DNA of 64,000 bases from Streptomyces californicus (GCF_000717645.1 NZ_JNZZ01000031.1:1-64000), one strand, 5' to 3'. Shown: positions 47,638 to 58,628, numbered from the stretch's first letter. The notes: generated by a model not told the origin, from the sequence alone. Program-made: numbers and translations.

Positions 47638-49293
47638 ATGACCAGCTCCGAACGCCAGGACCGCACCCCCCGCTCGCGACCGGCCCGCGGCCGAGGCCGC
47701 GGCCAGGCCGGCCAGGGCGCGCAGGCCCCGTCGAACGGCCGCGGCACCGCACCCCGCTCCCGTCCGCAGGGCGGCTCACGCGGCCAGGGCGGCTCCAAGC
47801 CGGCGGGCCGCCGCCGCGCCACCCCGCCGCAGGGCGAGTTCGCCCTGCCGGAGACGGTGACCCCCGCGCTGCCCTCCGTCGACGCCTTCGCCGACCTCGA
47901 CATGCCCGCCGCGCTGCTGAAGACCCTCGCCGCGCAGGGCGTCACCGAGCCCTTCCCGATCCAGGGCGCGACCCTGCCGAACTCGCTGGCCGGCCGCGAC
48001 ATCCTCGGCCGGGGCCGCACCGGCTCCGGCAAGACCCTCGCCTTCGGGCTGGCCATGCTGGCCCGTACCGCGGGCCGCCGCGCCGAGCCGCGCGCCCCGC
48101 TCGCCATGGTCCTCGTCCCCACCCGTGAGCTGGCCCAGCAGGTCACCGACGCGCTCACCCCGTACGCGACCGCCGTGAACCTTCGGCTCGCCACCGTCGT
48201 CGGCGGCATGTCGATCACCAAGCAGTCCGCCACCCTGCGGCGCGGCGCAGAGATCCTCGTCGCCACCCCCGGCCGGCTCAAGGACCTCATCGAGCGCGGC
48301 GACTGCCGCCTGGACGAGGTCGCCATCACGGTCCTCGACGAGGCCGACCAGATGGCCGACATGGGCTTCATGCCGCAGGTCGTCGCGCTGCTCAAGCAGG
48401 TCGAGCCGGACGGCCAGCGGATGCTGTTCTCCGCGACCCTGGACAAGAACATCGACCGGCTCGTGAAGATGTTCCTCACCGACCCGGTCGTGCACTCCGT
48501 CGACCCGTCCGCCGGCGCCGTCACCACGATGGAGCACCACGTGCTCCACGTCCTGGACGAGACCGACAAGAAGGCCGTCGCCACGAAGATCGCCGCCCGC
48601 GAGGGCCGGGTGATCATGTTCGTGGACACCAAGCGCGCCGCCGACCGTTTCGCCAAGCGGCTGCTCGCCAGCGGTGTGCGGGCGGCCGCCCTGCACGGCG
48701 GGCGCTCGCAGCCGCAGCGCAACCGGACGCTGGACCAGTTCAAGACCGGGCAGGTCACCGCGCTCGTCGCGACGAACGTCGCGGCCCGCGGCATCCACGT
48801 GGACGACCTCGACCTGGTCGTCAACGTGGACCCGCCGACCGACCACAAGGACTACCTCCACCGCGGCGGGCGCACGGCGCGCGCCGGGGAGTCCGGCAGC
48901 GTCGTCACGCTGGTGCTGCCCGAGGAGAAGCGCGAGATGACCCGGCTGATGCAGGACGCGGGCATCGCGCCCCGCACCACGCGCATCACCTCCGGCGACG
49001 AGGAGCTGAGCCGGCTCACCGGCGCCCGCGAGCCCTCGGGCGTCGCGGTCGTGATCGAGGTCCCGCAGCCGGCGACGCCGCCGAAGCAGCGGACGCGGTC
49101 GGGCGGCGCGGCGGGCTCCGGCGGCACGGTGCGCTCCGGCAGCCGGGGCCGGGGACGGCGCGGATCCGGCGGCGGCAACGGTACGGGTGGCGGCGCGCAG
49201 GGCGGCGCGGCGCGCTCGGCCGCCCCCGCCCGCACCGGCGGTGCCGCCCCCGCCCGCTCCGGCGCCCCCGCGCGGCGGCGCCGGGCCGCCTAG
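47638..49293 (+). CDS. DEAD-box ATP-dependent RNA helicase
   Basis: 551 residues. The N-terminal 65 are basic, Arg/Gly-rich. The helicase core (about 75-450) has FPIQGATLP (Q motif), GRGRTGSGKT (Walker A, about 126), PTRELAQQ, TPGRL, VLDEADQM, SAT, and in the second half VFVDT-like FVDTKRAADRF, ATNVAARGIHVDDLD and HRGGRTARAG. The C-terminal 120 residues are again RGG-like and probably bind RNA. ATG with AGGAGGG about 11 bases before. Likely RhlE/CsdA type, used in cold or ribosome assembly. Confidence 0.93.
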   Translation: MTSSERQDRTPRSRPARGRGRGQAGQGAQAPSNGRGTAPRSRPQGGSRGQGGSKPAGRRRATPPQGEFALPETVTPALPSVDAFADLDMPAALLKTLAAQGVTEPFPIQGATLPNSLAGRDILGRGRTGSGKTLAFGLAMLARTAGRRAEPRAPLAMVLVPTRELAQQVTDALTPYATAVNLRLATVVGGMSITKQSATLRRGAEILVATPGRLKDLIERGDCRLDEVAITVLDEADQMADMGFMPQVVALLKQVEPDGQRMLFSATLDKNIDRLVKMFLTDPVVHSVDPSAGAVTTMEHHVLHVLDETDKKAVATKIAAREGRVIMFVDTKRAADRFAKRLLASGVRAAALHGGRSQPQRNRTLDQFKTGQVTALVATNVAARGIHVDDLDLVVNVDPPTDHKDYLHRGGRTARAGESGSVVTLVLPEEKREMTRLMQDAGIAPRTTRITSGDEELSRLTGAREPSGVAVVIEVPQPATPPKQRTRSGGAAGSGGTVRSGSRGRGRRGSGGGNGTGGGAQGGAARSAAPARTGGAAPARSGAPARRRRAA

Positions 49294-49302
49294 AAAGCCT
49301 CA

Positions 49303-49342
49303 CCGTCCGACGCCCGGGGCCGTGTCCTCAGGCGTCGGACGG
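49303..49342. terminator. bidirectional terminator between helicase and ipdC
   Basis: CCGTCCGACGCC (49303-49314) pairs perfectly with GGCGTCGGACGG (49331-49342). The right arm overlaps the 3' end of ipdC. Confidence 0.7.
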
Positions 49343-50422
49343 GCCCGGCGCGGCGACCGGGCCAGGCGGGACCGCGCCGGGGCCGGCCAGCGCCGCCACG
49401 GCCCCGCCGGCCTCCGCCATGATCCGGTCCACCAGCTCTCCCACACCCGGCAGGTCCTCGATCGCGGCCGCCACCTGGCCGGACGCCATGATCCCGAGGT
49501 CGGTGCGGCCCTCCACCATGGACGCCCTCAGCAGCATCGGGGCGTTCGCCGCCATCAGCACCTGGCTCCAGCTCAGCTCCCTGCCGTGCCGCATCGCCAG
49601 ACCGTCCCGCACCATCTCCAGCCGGCCCAGGCCCGAGATCCGGCGGAAGGCCGACGCCCGGCGCAGCGCCCGGTACAGGGCGCGCACCCGGCCCGCGTCC
49701 TCCAGCTCCGCCACCATCTCCGTACGGAGCATCCGGTGCGGCAGCCCGTCCACCGCCCGCGTCAGCGTGATGTCCCCGGCCGCCGCCGCCAGATAGCGGG
49801 CCTTCACCGCGTCCGGCACCGTCGAGTCCGAGGTCAGCAGGAACCGGGTGCCCATCGCCACGCCCGCCGCCCCGTACGCCAGCGCCGCCACCAGCCCCCG
49901 CCCGTCGTGGAACCCGCCCGCCGCGACCACCGGGATGTCCACCGCGTCCACCACCTGCGGCAGCAGCACCGTGGTGGCGACCTCCCCCGTGTGGCCCCCG
50001 CCCTCCCCGCCCTGCACGATCACCGCGTCCGCGCCCCACGCCGCGACCTTCTCCGCGTGCCGCCGGGCCCCCACCGAGGGGACGACGACCACGCCCGCGT
50101 CCTTCAGCTCCGCGATCAGCTCCCGGGACGGGGCGAGCGCGAACGACGCCACCCGCACCCCCTCCTCCACGATGACGCGCACCCGCTCCCGGGCGTCACC
50201 GGCGTCCGCCCGCAGGTTCACCCCGAACGGGGCGTCCGTCCGGGTCTTCACCTCCCTTACGGCACACCGCAGTTGACCGGGCGTCATGGTCGCGGACGCC
50301 AGGATGCCGAGTGCTCCGGCCCGCGCGGTCGCGGTGACCAGGCGGGGGCCCGCCACCCAGCCCATCCCGGTCTGCACGATCGGGTGCCGGACGCCGACGA
50401 GATCGGTGAGGGCGGTACGCAT
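49328..50422 (-). CDS. ipdC: nitronate-monooxygenase-like flavoprotein IpdC
   Basis: 364 residues. An NMO/2-nitropropane dioxygenase-type FMN barrel: HPIVQTGMGWVAGPRLVTAT (about 13-32), FGVNLRADAGDA, VQGGEGGGHTGEV (about 140-152) and GAAGVAMGTRFLLTSDSTVP. The run follows mycobacterial IpdC (Rv3553), an enoyl-CoA reductase in HIP breakdown. The Pro/Ala-rich last 20 residues are extra. ATG overlaps the ipdB stop (TGATG). Position next to ipdAB makes the assignment firmer than the family alone. Confidence 0.87.
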   Translation of the reverse strand: MRTALTDLVGVRHPIVQTGMGWVAGPRLVTATARAGALGILASATMTPGQLRCAVREVKTRTDAPFGVNLRADAGDARERVRVIVEEGVRVASFALAPSRELIAELKDAGVVVVPSVGARRHAEKVAAWGADAVIVQGGEGGGHTGEVATTVLLPQVVDAVDIPVVAAGGFHDGRGLVAALAYGAAGVAMGTRFLLTSDSTVPDAVKARYLAAAAGDITLTRAVDGLPHRMLRTEMVAELEDAGRVRALYRALRRASAFRRISGLGRLEMVRDGLAMRHGRELSWSQVLMAANAPMLLRASMVEGRTDLGIMASGQVAAAIEDLPGVGELVDRIMAEAGGAVAALAGPGAVPPGPVAAPGPSDA

Positions 50423-51213
50423 CAGGCCCGGACCTCCCGGTCCCGGGTGCGGCCCGGATCGATCACCTCGCGGATCAGGGCCAGTTCGGCGGGGGAGGGG
50501 TCACGGGTGCACGGCACGTCGGCGGGGACCGTGAGGGCGAACCCCGTCGCCGCGCGGACCTCGTCGGCCGTGACGCCGGGGTGGAGGGAGGCCAGCCGCA
50601 TCGAGCGGTCCGGCGTCGCGAAGTCGAAGACCCCGAGATCGCTGACGACCCGGGGGATGCGGTGGAAGCGGGTCGCGGACGGGCCCGCGGCCGACGCCCG
50701 GTCGTGACCGACCCCGCAGACCATGTCGACCCGCTCGACGAAGACCCGGGGGGAGTGTCGGGGGATCCAGTAACTCACGGGGTTGTTCAGGGTGTTGACC
50801 GGCGCCCCGCGTACGCCCAGGAGCTGGCGCGAGGGCAGGTCCCAGTCGCCGACGCAGGAGATGTTCTGGTTGCCGAAGCGGTCGATCTGGCTCGCGCCCA
50901 TCATCACGTGCCGCCGGCCTCCGGTCACCAGGGCCAGATGCCTGCGGTAGGGGAGCCAGCCCTCCGGCTCGCCGTCCGGGCCGACGAGCGTGGCCTCCCC
51001 GTCGGTGAGGAGCAGCTCGGGGGCGAAGGTCAGCCGGGCCAGCCGGGCGCCCACCGACGGCACCGCGCCCATCGGACTGGCCAGGATCTCCCCGCCGCCC
51101 CGCCACGCCTCCGCGCACGCGATCACGCAGTACTCGGCGCGGGTCGCGGGCCCGGAGGCCGTGCCGACCGGGGTTCCGGTCCCGGTGGCGGCCCCGTTCT
51201 CCGACGCGTTCAT
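50422..51213 (-). CDS. ipdB: IpdB, beta subunit of the steroid ring-cleaving hydrolase
   Basis: 263 residues of the class I CoA-transferase beta fold. RRHVMMGASQIDRFGNQNIS (about 112-131) and GVRGAPVNTLNNPVSYWIP (about 146) are the family blocks. In mycobacteria IpdAB hydrolyses the last carbon ring of COCHEA-CoA rather than moving CoA. The first 25 residues are Gly/Thr-rich and extra. ATG overlaps the ipdA stop (ATGA), as expected for two subunits of one enzyme. Confidence 0.87.
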   Translation of the reverse strand: MNASENGAATGTGTPVGTASGPATRAEYCVIACAEAWRGGGEILASPMGAVPSVGARLARLTFAPELLLTDGEATLVGPDGEPEGWLPYRRHLALVTGGRRHVMMGASQIDRFGNQNISCVGDWDLPSRQLLGVRGAPVNTLNNPVSYWIPRHSPRVFVERVDMVCGVGHDRASAAGPSATRFHRIPRVVSDLGVFDFATPDRSMRLASLHPGVTADEVRAATGFALTVPADVPCTRDPSPAELALIREVIDPGRTRDREVRA

Positions 51214-52181
51214 GACCGCTCCTCGTGCCGGGCGGGATCCGCCTGCTTCTCGTGCCGGGCGGGCGTCCCCTGTTCCTCGGGCCGGGCGGGTGCCGCCTGT
51301 TCCTCGTGCCAGGTCCGGACCGCCTGCCGGTAGCCCTTCTCGTCGCCGTCGGGGGGCAGGAAGCGGGCCGCGAACGCCTCCCAGGCCACGGGGTCCGCCG
51401 CCGCTGCCGCGTACGCACGCTGGAACGCCTCGTCGCGCGGCTGGTCGGGGGCGCACGAGGTGAAGTGGGCCCCGCCCGGGGCCTCCACGACCCCGGTCAC
51501 GGAGTGCCGTTGCACCAGGAGGGTCTGCAGCGACCCGTTCTCCGTCAACTCGGCGGTTTCCACCAGGCGTTCGCAGGAGACGTACGCCGCGTCCGCCGCC
51601 TCGCAGAACAGGTCGTCGAAGTACGGGTCGGGGCCCAGGTACTGGCCGTTGCCGAGCCGGTCCGCCCGGTTGAGGTGGACCAGCGCCGCGTCCATCCGCA
51701 GGGCGGGCGCCGCCACGAACTCCTCGCCGTCCTCGTACGGCGACGTCACCGTCCTCAGCTCGGGGTTGACCCGCATGACGTCCGAGCCGAGCCCGGCCCG
51801 CACCGGCAGGAACGGCAGCCGGTTCGCCGCCGCGTGCAGCCCCCACATGAACATCGCCTCGTCGATCTCCGTCAGCGCGAACGCCCCGCGCTGCCGGGCC
51901 GCCCGGTAGTGCGGCTCCAGCGGGATGGAGTCGAGCGTCACGAACGCGGTGACCAGGCGGCGGATGCGCCCCGCCGCTGCCAGCAGACCGACGTCGGGGC
52001 CGCCGTAGGAGATCACCGTGAGATCGGTGACCGGTGACCGCAGCAGGGCCCGGACCAGGGCCATCGGCTTGCGGCGTGAACCCCAGCCCCCGATCCCGAC
52101 CGTCATGCCGCTGCTCAGCCGGCCGACGACCTCCTCGGGCGTCATCGTCTTGTCGCGCGCGTACGGGGCGGCGGTGGTCAC
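51210..52181 (-). CDS. ipdA: IpdA, alpha subunit of the steroid ring-cleaving hydrolase
   Basis: 323 residues. MTVGIGGWGSRRKPMALVRA (about 26-45) is the alpha-subunit glycine loop. Glu105, in FALTEIDEAMFMWGLHAA, is at the same number as the catalytic glutamate reported for Rhodococcus IpdA (from memory). The last 35 residues, EEQAAPARP, EEQGTPARH and EKQADPARH, are a low-complexity tail coded by a 27-bp repeat and absent from usual IpdA. GTG start, 3 bases after the echA20 stop. Confidence 0.88.
   Translation of the reverse strand: MTTAAPYARDKTMTPEEVVGRLSSGMTVGIGGWGSRRKPMALVRALLRSPVTDLTVISYGGPDVGLLAAAGRIRRLVTAFVTLDSIPLEPHYRAARQRGAFALTEIDEAMFMWGLHAAANRLPFLPVRAGLGSDVMRVNPELRTVTSPYEDGEEFVAAPALRMDAALVHLNRADRLGNGQYLGPDPYFDDLFCEAADAAYVSCERLVETAELTENGSLQTLLVQRHSVTGVVEAPGGAHFTSCAPDQPRDEAFQRAYAAAAADPVAWEAFAARFLPPDGDEKGYRQAVRTWHEEQAAPARPEEQGTPARHEKQADPARHEERS
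51222..51311. repeat. 27-bp in-frame repeat at the ipdA 3' end
   Basis: Units begin at 51222, 51249, 51276 and, partly, 51303, each with CTCGTGCCGGGCGGG or a close variant. They add a nine-residue repeat to the IpdA C-terminus. Confidence 0.85.
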
Positions 52182-52184
52182 GGT

Positions 52185-52934
52185 TCATGCCTCCTTGCCG
52201 AAGGTGTCGCGGACCCGGGCGGCGGTCCCGGCGAGGTTCGCCTCGAAGGTGAACCCCTGCTCGAAGCGGTAGCTGCGCCGTACGTCCACGGGGTCGATGC
52301 CGTTGAGCGCCGCCTTGGCCAGCCGCAGCAGATGGCCGTCCTTCGCGGCGATCTCGTTCGCCAGTTCCAGTGCCGCGCCCATGAGTTCGGGGGCGGGCAC
52401 CACGCGCCAGACCGACCCGTGGGAGAGCAGTTCGGCTGCGGTGACGGTGCGGGAGGTGTAGTACAGGGTGCGCATCAGGTGCTGCGGGACCAGCCGGGCC
52501 AGATGCGTCGCGGCGCCGAGCGCGCCCCGGTCCAGCTCCGGCAGCCCGAACACCGCGTCCTCGCTCGCGACGATCGCGTCGGCGTTCCCGACGAGTCCGA
52601 CGCCGCCGCCCAGGCAGAATCCGTGCACCGCCGCGACGACCGGCACCTCGCACGCGTACACCGCCGAGAACGCCTCGGCGCAGCCCCGGTTGGCGCCGAT
52701 CAGCGCGTCGTGGCCCGGATCGCGTCGCAGCTCCTTGATGTCGACGCCCGCGTTGAAGCCGCGGCCGGCGGCGGCCAGGACGACGCAGCGGGTCCCGGGC
52801 TCGCGGCCCGCCGACCGCACGGCGTCGGCGAGTTCGTACCAGCCGCTTACGGGAAGGGCGTTGACGGGTGGATGGTCGACGGTGACGACGCGCACGCCGT
52901 CCGCCCCGGCGGGCGAGGTGGTGGAGACACTCAT
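52185..52934 (-). CDS. echA20: enoyl-CoA hydratase-family EchA20
   Basis: 249 residues of the crotonase fold. AAAGRGFNAGVDIKELRRDP (about 65-84) and FCLGGGVGLVGNADAIVASE (about 107) form the oxyanion region, and VFGLPELDRGALGAATHLAR follows. The sequence runs in step with mycobacterial EchA20 (Rv3550), including SYRFEQGFTFEANLAG near the end. EchA20 opens ring D in HIP breakdown. Start ATG at 52932-52934 is preferred; the in-frame ATG at 52962 lies inside the KstR2 box. It leads the echA20-ipdA-ipdB-ipdC operon. Confidence 0.87.
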   Translation of the reverse strand: MSVSTTSPAGADGVRVVTVDHPPVNALPVSGWYELADAVRSAGREPGTRCVVLAAAGRGFNAGVDIKELRRDPGHDALIGANRGCAEAFSAVYACEVPVVAAVHGFCLGGGVGLVGNADAIVASEDAVFGLPELDRGALGAATHLARLVPQHLMRTLYYTSRTVTAAELLSHGSVWRVVPAPELMGAALELANEIAAKDGHLLRLAKAALNGIDPVDVRRSYRFEQGFTFEANLAGTAARVRDTFGKEA

Positions 52935-52955
52935 CGGAGAATCGGCTACCTTTCC

Positions 52956-52969
52956 ACCAAACATTTGTT
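52956..52969. promoter_or_regulatory. KstR2 box between echA20 and the second SDR
   Basis: On the minus strand this reads AACAAATGTTTGGT, one base different from the box at 44126 and matching AnCAAGnnCTTGnT at 12 of 14 places. It stands in the 93-base divergent gap and could control both sides. Confidence 0.7.
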
Positions 52970-53027
52970 AGGTGACGGTAGCAGTCGCACCCCGGTCCGC
53001 CAACCGGGCCCACACGAGGGGATCGAG

Positions 53028-53963
53028 ATGACCGCACGCACAGCCGGACTCTGCGCGGGCCGGGTCGTCGTCGTCACGGGCGGCGGCCGGGGGCTCGGCC
53101 GGGCCCACGCGCTGGCCTTCGCCGCCGAAGGGGCCCGGGTCGTCGTCAACGACCTCGGCGTGGGGGCGGACGGAGACCCGGCCGCGGCCGGGGGGCCCGG
53201 CTCACCCGCCCGGGAGGTCGTGGACGCGATCGCGGCGGCGGGCGGCGAGGCCGTCGCCCACGGCGGCGACATCGCCACCGCCGAGGGCGCCGCCTCCCTG
53301 GTCACCACCGCCCTGGACGCCTTCGGACGCTTCGACACCCTGGTCAACAACGCGGGCTTCCTGCGCGACCGGATGCTGGTCAACCTCGACGAGGACGACT
53401 GGGACGCGGTCGTCCGGGTCCACCTCAAGGGCCACTTCCTGCCCCTGAGGCACGCCGCCGCCCACTGGCGCGCCGAGGCGAAGGCGGGCCGCCCGCCCGC
53501 CGCCCGTGTCATCAACACCAGCTCCGGCGCCGGACTCCTCGGCAGCGTCGGCCAGAGCAACTACGCCGCGGCCAAGGCCGGGATCGTCGCCCTGACCCTG
53601 GTCGCGGCGGCGGAACTCGGCCGGTACGGGATCCAGGTCAACGCCCTCGCCCCGGCCGCCCGCACCCGGATGACCGAGCGGACGTTCGCCGCGACGATGG
53701 CGGCCCCGGCGGACGGGAGCTTCGACGCCATGGCCCCGGCGAACGTCTCGCCGCTGGTCGTCTGGCTCGGCTCGGCGGCCAGCGACGGGGTGACGGGCCG
53801 CGTCTTCGAGGCCGAGGCGGGCCGCATCACCGTCATGGAGGGCTGGCGCCCCGGCCCCACCGAGGACCGGGGCGCGCGCAGGTCCCCGGCCGAGGCGGGC
53901 GACACGGTCCGCCGGCTGCTGGCGGACGCGGAGGAGGCGGGACAGGTGTACGGGGCGTCGTAG
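53028..53963 (+). CDS. short-chain dehydrogenase of the KstR2 cluster
   Basis: 311 residues. GGGRGLGRAHALAFAAEGAR (about 17-36) is the Rossmann loop, NNAGFLRDRMLVNLDEDDWD (about 106) and SNYAAAKAGIVALTLVAAAE (about 183) the active site. The extra 25-residue stretch after VNDLGV and the length match the Rv3548c/HSD17B4-type SDRs. In mycobacteria such an SDR belongs to the KstR2 regulon. ATG with GAGGGG. It shares the box at 52956 with echA20. Confidence 0.85.
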   Translation: MTARTAGLCAGRVVVVTGGGRGLGRAHALAFAAEGARVVVNDLGVGADGDPAAAGGPGSPAREVVDAIAAAGGEAVAHGGDIATAEGAASLVTTALDAFGRFDTLVNNAGFLRDRMLVNLDEDDWDAVVRVHLKGHFLPLRHAAAHWRAEAKAGRPPAARVINTSSGAGLLGSVGQSNYAAAKAGIVALTLVAAAELGRYGIQVNALAPAARTRMTERTFAATMAAPADGSFDAMAPANVSPLVVWLGSAASDGVTGRVFEAEAGRITVMEGWRPGPTEDRGARRSPAEAGDTVRRLLADAEEAGQVYGAS

Positions 53964-53974
53964 GCGGTTCTCCA

Positions 53975-54010
53975 CGCAGCCGCAGCCGCAGCCGCAGCCG
54001 CAGCCGCAGG
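53975..54010. repeat. (GCAGCC)n hexanucleotide repeat
   Basis: Six perfect units of CGCAGC/GCAGCC follow the SDR stop codon by 11 bases. After it come degenerate GGCTCAGGGG repeats to about 54040. No gene lies in 53964-54113. Confidence 0.9.
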
Positions 54011-54113
54011 CTCAGTGGCTCAGGGGCTCAGGGGCTGCGGGGCTTCGGGGGAAACCCGTTTGCGCGGACGTCCGGGCGCCCGGTATCCAGCACAGGACAC
54101 CGAGGAGCACACG

Positions 54114-55385
54114 ATGACACGGCACGGCCCCCTGAACGAGTTCTGCTGGATGGACCTCAAGACGCGCGACCCCTCCGGCACCGCCGCCTTCTTCTCCGCG
54201 GTGCTGGGCTGGGACTTCGCCGTGGACGAGACGGACTGGCGCCGGGCCGTCGTGTTCTCGGCGGGCGACCACCGGATCGGCGGCCTGAGCGACCTCGCGC
54301 AGCCCGTCCACTCGCCCGGCCTGCCCGCCCATGTCTCCTACTACCTGGCGGTCGACGACGTGGACCACCGTACGGCCGTGGCGGCGGAGAACGGCGCACA
54401 GGTCCTCCTGCCGCCCTTCGACGCGGGGGACCAGGGCCGGATCTCCACCCTGATCGACCCCGTCGGCGCGGTCGTCTCCCTCTGGCGGCCGCGGGGGTTC
54501 GCGGGGTGGCCGGTATCGCCTCCCGACGAGGGCGCGGCGATCCCGCACCACATGGTCCTGGCCTGCGCGGACCCCGAGCGGGCCCGGCACTTCTACACCG
54601 GGATGACCGGTGCTCCGCTCTCCCGGGCCACGTTCCTGGAAGCCCCCGCCGGGTCCGCCCCGCACTGGGAGCTGTCCGTGGCCGTGCGCGATCCGGACCG
54701 GGTCGCCGCCCGGGCCCGCGAGCTCGGCGGCGAGTCGGCCACCGCCACCGGAGGCGCCGCACGGCTGTCGAGCCCGGAGGGGCTGACCCTCCGCCTCACC
54801 ACCACGCCGCGGGACCCGGCGTTCCTGGAGACCGACCGGCTCGTCCTGCGCCCCGCCACGGCCGCCGACGCCCCCGACCTGCTCGCCCTCGACAACGACC
54901 CCGCCGTCATGCGGTACATCAACGGCGGCCGGCCCACGAGCGCCGAGGACATCCGGGACCGGACCCTGCCGAGGCTCCTCCACGACCACGCGTGCACCGG
55001 AACCCGCGGCTACTGGATCGCGCGGGAGAGGGACACGGGCGCGTTCCTCGGCTGGTTCGAACTCCGGCCGCTGGACGACCGCGACCCCGCCGTGGTCGAA
55101 CTCGGCTACCGGCTGAACCGGGCCGCCTGGGGCCGTGGATACGCCACCGAAGGCGCACGCGCCCTGGTCGGCAAGGGGTTCACGGACCTCGGGGTCCAGC
55201 GGGTCACCGCCAACACCATGACGGTCAACACGGGGTCCCGGCGCGTGATGGAGAAGACGGGCCTGACCTTCCTGCGCTCCTACACCGACGACTGGCCGGA
55301 CGCCATCGAGGGCTCCGAACACGGCGAGGTCGAGTACGAACTCACCCGGGAGGCATGGGAGGCCGCGGCGGCGCGGGAGCCGTGA
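54114..55385 (+). CDS. fusion protein: two glyoxalase-like (VOC) domains and a GNAT domain
   Basis: 423 residues. Domains in order: VOC 1 (about 1-120, NEFCWMDLKTRDPSGTAAFF), VOC 2 (about 140-240, PHHMVLACADPERARHFYTG) and a RimJ/RimL-type GNAT (about 243-415), with LETDRLVLRPATAADAPDLL and the acetyl-CoA loop GYRLNRAAWGRGYATEGARA. ATG with GAGGAG. The first pair is like CFP30B-type actinomycete VOC proteins, often involved in resistance. The GNAT part is normally a separate protein. The frame is continuous, so this looks like a real fusion. Substrate unknown. Confidence 0.85.
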   Translation: MTRHGPLNEFCWMDLKTRDPSGTAAFFSAVLGWDFAVDETDWRRAVVFSAGDHRIGGLSDLAQPVHSPGLPAHVSYYLAVDDVDHRTAVAAENGAQVLLPPFDAGDQGRISTLIDPVGAVVSLWRPRGFAGWPVSPPDEGAAIPHHMVLACADPERARHFYTGMTGAPLSRATFLEAPAGSAPHWELSVAVRDPDRVAARARELGGESATATGGAARLSSPEGLTLRLTTTPRDPAFLETDRLVLRPATAADAPDLLALDNDPAVMRYINGGRPTSAEDIRDRTLPRLLHDHACTGTRGYWIARERDTGAFLGWFELRPLDDRDPAVVELGYRLNRAAWGRGYATEGARALVGKGFTDLGVQRVTANTMTVNTGSRRVMEKTGLTFLRSYTDDWPDAIEGSEHGEVEYELTREAWEAAAAREP

Positions 55386-55452
55386 GCGCCCCGCCGGTCG
55401 GGGAGGGCCGCGGGCGCGCGGCGGACCGCGCGGCACGACCGCCCGCGGGCGG

Positions 55453-56208
55453 TCACGCCACCGCCTCCAGCAGCGCCACGATCTCGCCGTGCCCCGTGTG
55501 CTGGTCCACTCCCGCCGCCGGCACCCCGTCCCGGAGCAGCTCCACGGCGATCGTCTCCTCGCCGTGGAGCAGCTCCCGCACCGTCACCGTCTCGATGCCG
55601 GGGCCGTAGCTCTCCTCCAGCCGCCGCCGCAGCTCCCCCTCGGCGTCGAGCGCCGCCGTGCGCCGCGCCTCGGCCAGCGCCACGGCGACCACGGGCTCCT
55701 GCCCCTGTGCCGCCGCGCCGTGCGCGAGCAGCGCCTCCACCGTGCGCGCCGACCCCCGCTGCGCCGCCAGCACCAGCATCGCCTCGCCCCGCGGGCCCGG
55801 CAGCAGCGGGTCGGCGCCCCCGGCGAGGAGCGCCTCGACCGTGGGGGCGTGCCCCAGCCCGACCGCCCACCGCAGCGCCGTGAAACCGAACTGCTCGCGC
55901 AGATCGGGCCGCGCCCCGGCGGACAGCAGCGCCTCCACCACCTCGGTGTGCCCGCCGCACGCCGCCCCGCACAGGGGGAGGTCGCCCGCCTCGGGGCCGC
56001 TCGCCCGGTCGGGATCGGCCCCGGCCGCGAGCAGCAGCCGTACCGCCTCGGGGCGGTCCTGGACCGAGGCCAGATAGAGCGCGGTCGTGCCCTCCTCGTC
56101 ACTCGACTCGGCGGACGCGCCCGCGCGCAGCGCCCGTACGACCGCGTTCTCGTCCTCGTACAGCGCGTCGAACAGGCTTGGTTCGTCCCTGATCGGCTCG
56201 TTCGTCAT
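55453..56208 (-). CDS. ankyrin-repeat protein
   Basis: 251 residues. Four or five ankyrin repeats between about 10 and 180: GTTALYLASVQDRPEAVRLL, GDLPLCGAACGGHTEVVEAL, GFTALRWAVGLGHAPTVEAL and AMLVLAAQRGSARTVEALLA, each with LLxxGADP-like ends. The C-terminal 70 residues are helical and acidic. It is a protein-binding scaffold; no partner is evident. No signal peptide. ATG start. Confidence 0.88.
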   Translation of the reverse strand: MTNEPIRDEPSLFDALYEDENAVVRALRAGASAESSDEEGTTALYLASVQDRPEAVRLLLAAGADPDRASGPEAGDLPLCGAACGGHTEVVEALLSAGARPDLREQFGFTALRWAVGLGHAPTVEALLAGGADPLLPGPRGEAMLVLAAQRGSARTVEALLAHGAAAQGQEPVVAVALAEARRTAALDAEGELRRRLEESYGPGIETVTVRELLHGEETIAVELLRDGVPAAGVDQHTGHGEIVALLEAVA

Positions 56209-56290
56209 GCTTCGACCCTACGGCGGGCCGCCGACAACCCCCGGCCCAGGTCACGGCCGTCCCCGGGCCGGGAGGCGCAGGCGCGTCGGC

Positions 56291-58443
<2,153 letters not shown>

Positions 58444-58628
58444 CCCACCGGGACCAGCGGGCCGGCCCCGACCCGACGGGGCCTGCCCTGGCCCGCCGGG
58501 ACCGGCCCCGGCCCGCCGCGACCGGCAGGCCGACTCGCTTCGGCCCGCCGAGGAGCACGCCGGCCGGCCCCACCCCTGACCACGGGCCCGATGCCGCCCC
58601 GGCCACGGGTGACGACCGGCCGGCGGCG

